The notes beneath the pieces were generated by a model. That model searched no databases, was not told where the DNA came from, and saw only the letters and a program-made list of their open reading frames with translations. A DNA stretch of 64,000 bases from Thermicanus aegyptius DSM 12793 (GTDB lineage: Bacteria > Bacillota > Bacilli > Thermicanales > Thermicanaceae): positions 812,086-876,085 of the forward strand of contig NZ_KI783301.1 in the NCBI RefSeq assembly GCF_000510645.1, read 5' to 3'. The position numbers and the translations under genes are program-made. Below, piece by piece: positions 18,379 to 25,492 of this stretch. How positions within the stretch are numbered: the stretch's first letter is position 1; every line of letters starts with the position of its first letter.

Positions 18379-18660
18379 GTGAAGATCACGGAGAAAGCGC
18401 GAAAAAAGCTGGAAGAGATGATCTCCGGGAAAGACCTCGTCTTGAGGGTTTTCATGACCGGTTATGCGTGAGACGGACCACAAATTCAATTGGCTCTGGA
18501 TGAGACCTACTCAGAAGATCAGATCCTCCTCATCGACGGAATCCGGGTGATCTTGGAGGAACCGATGGATACCTATTTGGAGAGGGCGACGTTGGATTAC
18601 CGGGAAGGATTGCTGCAACGGGGATTCTTTTTTCAGGGTGTGAAAGTGGCCGAATGTTGA
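18379..18660 (+). CDS. HesB-like selenoprotein candidate with in-frame UGA (Sec31)
   Basis: Starting at GTG 18379 the frame encodes a 93-residue HesB/IscA-like protein if the TGA at 18469-18471 is read as selenocysteine: LRVFMTGYA-U-DGPQIQLALDE, then LIDGIRVILEEPMD, LDYREGL and a final AEC. In HesB/IscA proteins a conserved Cys occupies the U position (G-x-x-C-x-G), and a HesB-related selenoprotein family (TIGR01911) is known. Similarity continues in frame after the TGA, and a hairpin fitting bacterial SECIS rules lies downstream. No other in-frame start exists upstream. Only one C-terminal Cys remains instead of the usual CxC. Role: probably iron-sulfur or redox related. The alternative is a nonsense mutation. 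Confidence 0.7.
18492..18507 (+). promoter_or_regulatory. Predicted SECIS hairpin downstream of the UGA
   Basis: GG, one bulged C, then TCT (18492-18497) pair with AGA and CC (18503-18507), with a five-base loop GGATG at 18498-18502. The loop begins 27 nt after the UGA. Published bacterial SECIS rules ask for a short stem, a loop with G in its first two positions and a spacing of about 16-37 nt; all are met. The stem is only 5 bp. Confidence 0.5.
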
Positions 18661-18681
18661 TGGAAAGAAGGGTAAGATTAA

Positions 18682-18714
18682 AAAAATGGGGCAATCTAAG
18701 GATTGCCCTTTTTT
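18682..18714 (+). terminator. Intrinsic terminator of the miaA-hfq-hesB operon
   Basis: A perfect 8-bp stem, GGGCAATC / GATTGCCC (18689-18696, 18701-18708), loop TAAG, is preceded by an A run and followed by six T. Confidence 0.92.
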
Positions 18715-18792
18715 GTTTCATCAGACGAATTCCCGGTGTGATTTACGCAAGGTACAGGATCGGTAAAAAAAGGAAGAAAGGAGAAGGTGGAG

Positions 18793-19161
18793 ATGGCGGA
18801 AAAAAATCTGCTTGCCTTTTTTAAAAGCCCGGAGCAAGCGAAGGAAGCGAAGGAAATCTTAGAAAAAATCGGCGTTGATACGATACAAATCGATGACTTT
18901 AGTCGGTACCCGGCCGAGGATCGGGAGGATGTGAGGCAAACCTTATCCGGCGATTTTGCCGGCCTGGCCGATCTCACGGAAGAAAAGGTCCCCACCGGGA
19001 AAAATGAAGCAATCCTCATGGCTGCCGATCCTCTGTCGAGTGGAATGAGCGTTGGGAACGGGATTGTGACGGGATATCATATCCTCTTAACGGCTGTCAT
19101 GGAGGAAGAAAAACATCAGGAAGCCATCAACATCGTGAGAGGTTTGGGAGCGATCATCTAA
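18793..19161 (+). CDS. Small uncharacterised protein, two alpha/beta halves
   Basis: I do not recognise this 122-residue protein. The N-terminal half (LLAFFKSPEQAKEAKEILEK, about 6-25) and the C-terminal half (YHILLTAVMEEEKHQEAINI, about 95-114) both look like a strand followed by an acidic amphipathic helix, as in small ferredoxin-like or YflT-like stress domains. A Gly/Ser-rich centre (SSGMSVGNGIVTG) separates them. There is no signal peptide or membrane segment. The ATG at 18793 is chosen over the GTG at 18787 because AGGAG lies 9 nt upstream. It stands alone between two terminated units. Confidence 0.7.
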   Translation: MAEKNLLAFFKSPEQAKEAKEILEKIGVDTIQIDDFSRYPAEDREDVRQTLSGDFAGLADLTEEKVPTGKNEAILMAADPLSSGMSVGNGIVTGYHILLTAVMEEEKHQEAINIVRGLGAII

Positions 19162-19193
19162 TCTGGGGGGTTGCGTAAATTTACGCTTTTCGA

Positions 19194-19222
19194 TTGCATT
19201 CCAGGGAGCGAGGTGGTATGAT
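19194..19222 (+). promoter_or_regulatory. Sigma-A promoter of the mecA-like gene
   Basis: TTGCAT (19194-19199), 17 nt, TATGAT (19217-19222): a good vegetative promoter about 65 nt before the ATG. Confidence 0.65.
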
Positions 19223-19286
19223 ATATTATACAAAATTGTAGCTATTTCTTGCCCGTTACGCATGTCCACGTGAGGGAGGGAACGGA

Positions 19287-19889
19287 ATGCGAATTGAACG
19301 ACTCACTTCGGATAAAGTACGGTTCTTCTTAACCTTCGACGATCTCATGGAACGCAACATCGATAAAGACGATTTATGGAAAGATCTCCCTAAGGTACAT
19401 GAGTTGTTTAACGATATGATGGAGCAAGCCTATTACGAGGTAGGCTTCGAAGTGAATGGTCCGGTGGCGGTGGAGGTATTCGCCCTACCATCCCAGGGAA
19501 TGATGGTGATCATTACCCGGGGCCGCACGCCGGCGAATCCTTCCGAAGAGATGGAAGACGTACAGGATGTCGACACGTTTGAACTGGAAGTCATGTTGGA
19601 AGAGCGGGAGGATCTGGTCTTTGCCTTCCGGGATTTTGAAGATTTGATTCGGGCTGCCCACCGAGTTCACCACCTGGTGGTAGAGGGCGGGAAGCTTTTC
19701 TTCTATAAAGGAATGTATATCCTTTATTTTGATCATCTGGATCTGGAGGAGGGGAATCTTCAACTTCTGATCTCCATTTTAGCCGAGTATGGAGAGATTC
19801 TTCCGGTCACGGAGGCCGTCCTTTCCGAGTATGGGAAATTAATCCTGGCGAACGATGCGGTAAAGGAATTAATTTTACGATTCCAATAA
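19287..19889 (+). CDS. mecA: MecA-family adaptor protein for ClpC
   Basis: The 200-residue protein starts with the MecA substrate-binding domain (MRIERLTSDKVRFFLTFDDL, ERNIDKDDLW) and ends with the ClpC-binding domain (about 110-200; FEDLIRAAHRV, LYFDHLDLEEGNL, SEYGKLI). MecA-type adaptors deliver proteins such as ComK to ClpCP for degradation and control competence and related development. The acidic linker is short, and the protein could equally be called the paralogue YpbH. It has its own promoter and terminator. Confidence 0.9.
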   Translation: MRIERLTSDKVRFFLTFDDLMERNIDKDDLWKDLPKVHELFNDMMEQAYYEVGFEVNGPVAVEVFALPSQGMMVIITRGRTPANPSEEMEDVQDVDTFELEVMLEEREDLVFAFRDFEDLIRAAHRVHHLVVEGGKLFFYKGMYILYFDHLDLEEGNLQLLISILAEYGEILPVTEAVLSEYGKLILANDAVKELILRFQ

Positions 19890-19902
19890 AATAAAGAGAA
19901 AG

Positions 19903-19931
19903 GCACGTAACGGGTTGTTGCGTGCTTTTTT
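19903..19931 (+). terminator. Intrinsic terminator after the mecA-like gene
   Basis: GCACGTAAC (19903-19911) pairs with GTTGCGTGC (19917-19925) with one G-U pair, 5-nt loop, followed by six T. Confidence 0.92.
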
Positions 19932-19962
19932 ACTTTTTCCCCGTGAAAAAAGGTGAAAGGAC

Positions 19963-19991
19963 TTCTCAGTAAAGTGAGCTAGGTGTATACT
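19963..19991 (+). promoter_or_regulatory. Sigma-A promoter of the glutamate dehydrogenase gene
   Basis: TTCTCA (19963-19968), 17 nt, TATACT (19986-19991), about 57 nt before the ATG. Confidence 0.55.
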
Positions 19992-20047
19992 AAGTTCGTA
20001 CTACTTTCATTGCATAGGCATAAGAAAACGTTCTGAGGTGGTTAGGG

Positions 20048-21340
20048 ATGATCGAACGAAAAGCGGCAGACCCGGTAAAAGAGGAAGGGGAGAAAAAGAA
20101 GGAAAATTTAAACCTTCTCACCTCGACTCAGATCATTATTCGGGAGGCCTTGGAAAAGTTAGGCTATCCTGAGCAGGTGTATGAACTGCTCAAAGAACCC
20201 ATGCGCATGTTGACGGTTCGGATTCCTGTCCGCATGGATGACGGAAATGTAAAGATTTTTACGGGCTACCGTGCTCAACATAACGACGCCGTCGGACCCA
20301 CCAAAGGGGGTGTCCGCTTTCACCCCGATGTTACTGAAGATGAAGTGAAAGCGCTATCAATATGGATGAGCTTAAAATCAGGGATCGTAGATCTTCCTTA
20401 TGGAGGGGGGAAGGGAGGAATCGTCTGCAATCCTTCCGAACTCTCTTTCCGGGAGTTGGAACGGTTAAGTCGCGGATATGTCCGGGCGATCAGCCAAATC
20501 GTGGGCCCTACCAAGGATATTCCCGCCCCTGACGTGGCGACCAATTCACAAATCATGGCATGGATGATGGATGAATATAGTCACATCCGGGAATTTGATT
20601 CGCCGGGTTTTATCACGGGGAAACCTTTGGTATTGGGAGGGTCCCACGGTAGGGAGACCGCCACCGCCAAGGGAGTAACCATCGTCATTCGGGAAGCCGC
20701 GAAACTGAAGGGAATCCCATTAGAGGGAGCCAGGGTCGTGATCCAGGGATTCGGCAATGCGGGGAGCTATCTGGCCAAATTTATGTATGATGCGGGGGCG
20801 AAAGTGATCGGCATCTCCGACGCCTATGGCGCCCTTTACGATGAAGAGGGGTTAGATATTGACTACCTTCTGGAGCGGAGAGATTCTTTCGGTACGGTGA
20901 CACGCCTTTTTAAGGATACCATCACCAATAAAGAATTGCTGGAGTTGGATTGTGATATTTTGGTTCCGGCAGCGATTGAAAATCAGATTACCGCCGAAAA
21001 CGCGCCGAATATTAAGGCGAAGATTATCGTTGAGGCAGCCAATGGCCCAACCACCTTAGAAGCCACCAAGATTTTAACCAAGCGGGGAATTTTGATCGTG
21101 CCCGACGTGCTGGCCAGTTCGGGAGGCGTAACGGTCTCTTATTTTGAATGGGTGCAGAATAATCAGGGATATTATTGGTCGGAGGAAGAGGTGGAGGAGA
21201 AACTGGAAAAGGTGATGGTCCGTTCCTTCCACAATGTATACAACACCGCCCAACAACGGGGAGTGGATATGCGCCTGGCCGCCTACATGGTGGGAGTGCG
21301 AAAGATGGCCGAAGCGGCTCGTTTCCGGGGCTGGGTATAA
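20048..21340 (+). CDS. gudB: NAD-dependent glutamate dehydrogenase (GudB/RocG type)
   Basis: The enzyme oxidatively deaminates glutamate to 2-oxoglutarate and ammonia. The 430 residues (family about 424) include the glutamate-binding KGGVRFHP and the catalytic-lysine segment YGGGKGGI, then PAPDVATN, the Rossmann fingerprint GFGNAGSYLA and AANGPTT. An N-terminal Lys/Glu-rich extension of about 20 residues is typical. Its position before prsW-ypeB is that of gudB in B. subtilis, hence the symbol; rocG would be the same family. Confidence 0.93.
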   Translation: MIERKAADPVKEEGEKKKENLNLLTSTQIIIREALEKLGYPEQVYELLKEPMRMLTVRIPVRMDDGNVKIFTGYRAQHNDAVGPTKGGVRFHPDVTEDEVKALSIWMSLKSGIVDLPYGGGKGGIVCNPSELSFRELERLSRGYVRAISQIVGPTKDIPAPDVATNSQIMAWMMDEYSHIREFDSPGFITGKPLVLGGSHGRETATAKGVTIVIREAAKLKGIPLEGARVVIQGFGNAGSYLAKFMYDAGAKVIGISDAYGALYDEEGLDIDYLLERRDSFGTVTRLFKDTITNKELLELDCDILVPAAIENQITAENAPNIKAKIIVEAANGPTTLEATKILTKRGILIVPDVLASSGGVTVSYFEWVQNNQGYYWSEEEVEEKLEKVMVRSFHNVYNTAQQRGVDMRLAAYMVGVRKMAEAARFRGWV

Positions 21341-21387
21341 GGAAAAAGGAACGGTGAAAAAAGGTGAAAAAAGGAAGAAGCGCGTTA

Positions 21388-21415
21388 GCCCTCCGGACTG
21401 TAACGGAGGGTTTTT
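21388..21415 (+). terminator. Intrinsic terminator after gudB
   Basis: CCCTCCG (21388-21394) pairs with CGGAGGG (21403-21409), 8-nt loop, then five T. Confidence 0.88.
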
Positions 21416-21497
21416 CTCCGTCTTAAGATCGATGGGAAAGAAGTGAAAAATCTGTTACAATAAAACTATACATCCCATGCAAGGAGGATTCCCGGGA

Positions 21498-22220
21498 ATG
21501 TTCTCCGTGGTACTGACCGCATTTGCGCCCAGCGTTGCTTTTTTACTTTATTTTTATTTGAAGGACCGGACGGAACAGGAGCCTTTGGGGTTAGTGATTC
21601 GCCTCTTTCTTTTTGGGGGGGTGATCGTATTTCCGGTGATGATCCTCCAGCACGTTCTGCTGACCGAAATAAGTAACCATCCGCTTTTTATGAGTTTTAT
21701 CGCCACCGGATTGGTGGAAGAATTTTTTAAATGGCTTCTCTTCATGTTCTTTATTTACCATCATATCGAATTTAACGAGCGGTTTGACGCCATCGTATAT
21801 AGTGTAGCCATTTCGATGGGATTTGCGACCTTGGAGAATTTCTTCTATCTTCTTCTTGACGGCATTTCCACCGCCTATTTGCGCGCCCTCTTTCCCGTTT
21901 CAGGGCATGCCCTGTTTGGGGTGCTGATGGGGTACTATATAAGTCGCGCCAAGTTTTCCGGCGAGGTAAAAAGAGAAAAGTTTTATCTCCTTCTTTCCCT
22001 TAGCGTTCCCTTCATTCTTCATGGGATCTATGATACCCTCCTCCTTTGGGTCGATCATTGGTTTTTGCTACTGCTCCCCTTCATGGGGTTTTGGTGGATG
22101 GTTGCCTTGAAAAAAGCGGAATCCACGAACCTTCCTTCTAAAAATCTCACGGTTCGGCAAGACTATGGAAAGGAGATCTCCTTGGCAGGAGAAGGAGCCG
22201 GAAAGGGAGTGAATTCATGA
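21498..22220 (+). CDS. prsW: PrsW-type intramembrane metalloprotease
   Basis: The 240-residue multipass membrane protein carries the PrsW/PF13367 motifs in membrane segments: EEFFK (GLVEEFFKWL), ATLENFFY, HALFGVLMG and HGIYDTLL, which supply metal ligands. In B. subtilis PrsW performs site-1 cleavage of the anti-sigma factor RsiW. The ATG at 21498 is used because AAGGAGG lies 10 nt upstream; the in-frame ATG at 21477 precedes that ribosome site. The last part (about 215-240) is a soluble tail. It overlaps the next small gene by ATGA. Confidence 0.9.
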   Translation: MFSVVLTAFAPSVAFLLYFYLKDRTEQEPLGLVIRLFLFGGVIVFPVMILQHVLLTEISNHPLFMSFIATGLVEEFFKWLLFMFFIYHHIEFNERFDAIVYSVAISMGFATLENFFYLLLDGISTAYLRALFPVSGHALFGVLMGYYISRAKFSGEVKREKFYLLLSLSVPFILHGIYDTLLLWVDHWFLLLLPFMGFWWMVALKKAESTNLPSKNLTVRQDYGKEISLAGEGAGKGVNS

Positions 22221-22375
22221 AAAAGGTGAAAGTTACGGTTCGTTGCAACCGCTGCGGGGAGGTTTATACCCTGCGCGGGAGAAGGGATAAGAACGGCCTC
22301 ATTAAAACGGGATTCCGTAGATGTATCTGCGATAACGCCGATGATTTTACCATTACCTCCGATCCCCATCCGTAA
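22217..22375 (+). CDS. Small zinc-ribbon-like protein, 52 residues
   Basis: The gene starts with an ATGA overlap with prsW, so it is translationally coupled. The 52 residues contain CNRCG (about 10-14) and CIC (about 40-42), a likely four-Cys metal site (CxxC plus CxC), with a very basic middle (LRGRRDKNGLIKTGFRRC). The family is not recognised. It occupies the place where sleB would be expected before ypeB, but it is not related to SleB. Confidence 0.75.
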   Translation: MKKVKVTVRCNRCGEVYTLRGRRDKNGLIKTGFRRCICDNADDFTITSDPHP

Positions 22376-22416
22376 GTTTTCAAGGGGAAGATCCGTCTTC
22401 CATCCATTCTCGAATA

Positions 22417-22447
22417 TGTATAAAAGAACTCCTCCCACCTCAGACTA
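22417..22447 (+). promoter_or_regulatory. Possible sigma-G promoter of ypeB
   Basis: TGTATA (22417-22422), 18 nt, CAGACTA (22441-22447) resembles the forespore sigma-G pattern TGAATA / CATACTA, each with one mismatch. ypeB is known to be transcribed in the forespore, which fits. Confidence 0.45.
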
Positions 22448-22478
22448 AGGTAAGACGGTATATAAGGGAGGGTTTTCT

Positions 22479-23813
22479 TTGGGCAAAATCGCAACCATCC
22501 TCGTTCCGGTTCTGGCCGTCTCCCTGGTGGGGACATCCTATTGGGGGTATCGGGAGAATCAGGAAAAAAACTCTATTTTGATCAAAGCAGAAAATCAATA
22601 CCAGCAAGGTTTTCACGATTTAACCTTTTATATGGATTCATTGCATCGGGAGTTGGGAAAATCGATTGCCATGAACTCCCGGAGACAATTGGGCCCCTGT
22701 CTTACCAATGTATGGCGCTTATCCTATGCGGCCCAAAATGGCGTCGGACAGCTCCCCCTTACCTTAATGCCCTTTAACAAGACGGAGGAATTCCTCTTCA
22801 AGATGGGGGATTTCTCCTTCCGGACGGCAACCAGGGATTTAGAGAAAGAACCCCTGACCTCTTCCGAGTGGAAAACCTTAAAAAATCTTTATGCCCGTTC
22901 CGGGGAGATCGTGCAAGAACTGAGAAAGGTGGAGCAGGCCATTTATGACAAGAAACTGAGATGGATGGACGTGGAGCAGGCGATCGCCACGGAAGATAAA
23001 AAGATGGATCATACGATCATCGATGGGTTTAAATGGATTGATCAACGGGTGGATGGGTTTCGGGAGATCGATTTCGGGATGAATACCACCTCCAGTGAAG
23101 AGATCCAGATCAAACGCCTGGAGAATCTCACGGGGGAAGAGATCTCTCCGGAGGAAGCGAAGCAAAAGGCATTAACTTTTACCGGGATCAAAACTCCAAG
23201 GAAGGTAAAGGTGACTGCTGTGGATAAAAAAGGAGTCTATCCGGTCTATGATATCTCTATTCTAAACGGTGATGACTCATCTACCTTGGTGGAGGTGACG
23301 AAGAGGGGAGGACGGCTTCTCTGGATGATGAACACCCGACCGATTAAGGCGGCTCGTCTATCCATAGAAAATGGAGAAGTGAAGGCATACCGGTTCTTGC
23401 TTTCCCACGGGTGGGATGGAATGGAAAATGTGAAGACGGAAAGACAGGATAATACAGCGATCTATACCTATGCTCCCAGAGAAGGTGGAATCCTCCTATA
23501 CCCCGATGTGATTACGGTAAAGGTCGCTTTAGACCGGGGGGATGTGGTGGGAATTCAAGCCCAGAACTATGTGGCCAATCATCGGAAACGGAATCTTCCA
23601 AAGCCAACTCTTTCGGTTCAAGCGGCGGAGAAGAGATTAAATCCCAATTTTAGGGTGGAAGAACGTTCCTTGGCCTTAGTTCAGAATGAACGGAATGAAG
23701 AGGTTTTGGTCTACGAATTTGTCGGCAAAGTGGACAAGACGGACTATCAGGTTTTTATCAACGCAAAGAACGGGGAAGAAGAGAAAATCGACCATTTGGA
23801 TTATGTTTCGTAA
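22479..23813 (+). CDS. ypeB: Germination protein YpeB
   Basis: YpeB is a forespore-made inner-membrane protein needed for placement and stability of the cortex-lytic enzyme SleB. The 444 residues (B. subtilis about 450) start with a single signal-anchor (about 3-24), then a helical domain, followed by PepSY-like repeats (ISPEEAKQKALTFTGI near 222-237 and two more). It begins with TTG after GGGAGGG. No sleB gene is adjacent, although sleB-ypeB is normally an operon. Confidence 0.93.
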   Translation: MGKIATILVPVLAVSLVGTSYWGYRENQEKNSILIKAENQYQQGFHDLTFYMDSLHRELGKSIAMNSRRQLGPCLTNVWRLSYAAQNGVGQLPLTLMPFNKTEEFLFKMGDFSFRTATRDLEKEPLTSSEWKTLKNLYARSGEIVQELRKVEQAIYDKKLRWMDVEQAIATEDKKMDHTIIDGFKWIDQRVDGFREIDFGMNTTSSEEIQIKRLENLTGEEISPEEAKQKALTFTGIKTPRKVKVTAVDKKGVYPVYDISILNGDDSSTLVEVTKRGGRLLWMMNTRPIKAARLSIENGEVKAYRFLLSHGWDGMENVKTERQDNTAIYTYAPREGGILLYPDVITVKVALDRGDVVGIQAQNYVANHRKRNLPKPTLSVQAAEKRLNPNFRVEERSLALVQNERNEEVLVYEFVGKVDKTDYQVFINAKNGEEEKIDHLDYVS

Positions 23814-23883
23814 ATCTTTTTACTCCTTTTCCAAGGCCGTTATGATAAAATAGAGTCATCACGGCATGGAGAGGAGCAAGAAG

Positions 23884-24555
23884 ATGTTTCCGTCTGTTGG
23901 GCAGAAGATTCAATTAGAACCCATCCTGCAAGAAGGAAAAAAGGAGAAGGTTTACAGCAGCCGTGTAGCCGACATCCCGAATACGAAGACCTTTCACATT
24001 GAGCTGCCGATCGATCCATCGGGGAGTACGGAACTTTTTCCCAGCGGAACGGAATTTACCTGTTGGTTTATAGGAGAAGACGGGGGACAGTATCGATTTC
24101 GAACTCGATTGATGGATCGAACTCGGGATCCTATCCCTTTATGGATCATGGAAAGGCCGATGGATCATGAGATTGAGCGTTCCCAACGGCGGCACCATCT
24201 TCGGGTAGAAGCGCACCTGGATCTGGCCGTAAAGAGCCTGAACGAAGCAAGGCCATATCATTATATCACCCAAACCTTAGACGTAAGCGGAGGGGGACTC
24301 TCTTTCTTCTGTCCATCTTCCCATGAGATTCAAAAAGGGGACCGTCTCAGGGGTTTTCTCCCCTTTCATGTGAAAAATGAGGGGATGTACCATGTGGACT
24401 TCGTGGGAGAAGTGGTTCGTCTTTTTTATCCTGAGAGAGCGGAGGTGGAGGTGGCGTCGGTGAAATTTCATTCCATACGGGAACGGGATATGGAAGCCCT
24501 GGTTCGCTACACCTTTCAGCGCCAGATCGAACTTTATAAGAAGGAAAACGATTAA
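23884..24555 (+). CDS. ypfA: PilZ-domain flagellar brake/cyclic-di-GMP receptor YpfA
   Basis: The 223-residue protein has an N-terminal YcgR-like beta domain (about 1-90) and a C-terminal PilZ domain with the cyclic-di-GMP-binding signatures RRHHLR (about 104-109) and DVSGGGLSF (about 139-147). In B. subtilis YpfA (DgrA) slows motility when bound to cyclic-di-GMP. The ATG at 23884 has GAGAGGAG 8 nt upstream, better than the ATG at 23866. It lies between ypeB and cmk as in Bacillus. Confidence 0.92.
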   Translation: MFPSVGQKIQLEPILQEGKKEKVYSSRVADIPNTKTFHIELPIDPSGSTELFPSGTEFTCWFIGEDGGQYRFRTRLMDRTRDPIPLWIMERPMDHEIERSQRRHHLRVEAHLDLAVKSLNEARPYHYITQTLDVSGGGLSFFCPSSHEIQKGDRLRGFLPFHVKNEGMYHVDFVGEVVRLFYPERAEVEVASVKFHSIRERDMEALVRYTFQRQIELYKKEND

Positions 24556-24568
24556 AAAAATCGATTCG

Positions 24569-24700
24569 TTGCCCATATCAAAAGAGTGTGATAGAATAAA
24601 GCCATAACGGCTAAAGTTTTAGGGATTGCCTCGATGATGGAGATGATGTAGGAAGAGTTCTACATACACGTAGAAAAGCAGGCTATTCCCTGCTTTTTAT
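24569..24700 (+). ncRNA. Promoter-to-terminator unit before cmk: small RNA or leader
   Basis: TTGCCC (24569-24574), 17 nt, TAGAAT (24592-24597) forms a promoter; about 95 nt later an intrinsic terminator follows (AAAGCAGG 24675-24682, CCTGCTTT 24689-24696, then T). Between them ATGTAG can pair with CTACAT, or CTAC with the next GTAG, so the RNA has two mutually exclusive small hairpins. No reading frame is visible. It is either a roughly 95-nt small RNA or an attenuated leader of cmk. I recognise no known family. Confidence 0.4.
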
Positions 24701-24728
24701 TTGTGAAGCAATGGGGTGTAGGGGAGAG

Positions 24729-25394
24729 ATGAGGATTGCAATCGATGGACCTGCGGGCGCAGGGAAAAGCACCATCGCCCGTTCGCTGGCGGCGAGACTA
24801 AAGGCCCTTTATATCGACACAGGGGCGATGTACCGCGCCCTTACGTTAAAAGCGAAGGAAGCGGGTGTCTCGGCCGACGATGAGGCAGGACTAACGAAAC
24901 TTCTGGAGGAGACGGAGATCCGTCTCTTCTCCACCGGAGAGGGAAGCGAACGGGTGGTGATGGATGGCAGGGATGTGACGGAGGCGATACGGCATCCGGA
25001 CATAAGCCGCCTTGTCTCCATCGTCTCGAAGCATCCCCGGGTGAGGGAGATCATGGTAAACCGTCAAAGGAAGATGGCAGAAGAAGGAGATGTGGTGATG
25101 GACGGGCGTGATATAGGGACGGTGGTCCTGCCCTATGCCGACCTGAAGATCTTCCTGACCGCTTCCATCCAGGAAAGGGCGATGCGAAGGTATAGAGAAT
25201 TATGGGAGAAGGGACATTCACCCAACTTGTCGCAACTGGAAGAGGAGATCAAAAAGCGGGACCGCCTGGATGCGGAACGGTCTCATTCCCCTTTAAAAAA
25301 AGCGGAAGACGCGATTTTGGTCGATACGACGCATCTCACCATTCAAGAAGTGGTGGATCGGCTATATTCTTTATGTAAAAACGGAAAAGGATAA
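24729..25394 (+). CDS. cmk: Cytidylate kinase
   Basis: Cmk phosphorylates CMP and dCMP with ATP. The 221 residues show the P-loop GPAGAGKST (about 7-15), DTGAMYRALT, the NMP-binding insert, VVMDGRDIGTVV and RYREL. AGGGGAGAG precedes the ATG at 24729, which is preferred to the start at 24711. The neighbour is the S1-like gene, as is conserved. Confidence 0.97.
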   Translation: MRIAIDGPAGAGKSTIARSLAARLKALYIDTGAMYRALTLKAKEAGVSADDEAGLTKLLEETEIRLFSTGEGSERVVMDGRDVTEAIRHPDISRLVSIVSKHPRVREIMVNRQRKMAEEGDVVMDGRDIGTVVLPYADLKIFLTASIQERAMRRYRELWEKGHSPNLSQLEEEIKKRDRLDAERSHSPLKKAEDAILVDTTHLTIQEVVDRLYSLCKNGKG

Positions 25395-25492
25395 GGTCGT
25401 TTCGATTTTCATCCTCTCTTCTTGTGAAGAAAGGGTAAAATATAACCAATTCAACCCATCCCTCTCGGTCTAGGGTTAAGGAGGAAAAGAGC

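Noticed and set aside
18658-18678. Second UGA (18658) as another selenocysteine followed by a short tail
   Set aside because: The tail would be only a few residues before TAA, no SECIS-like hairpin is at the right distance, and the protein length already fits the family.
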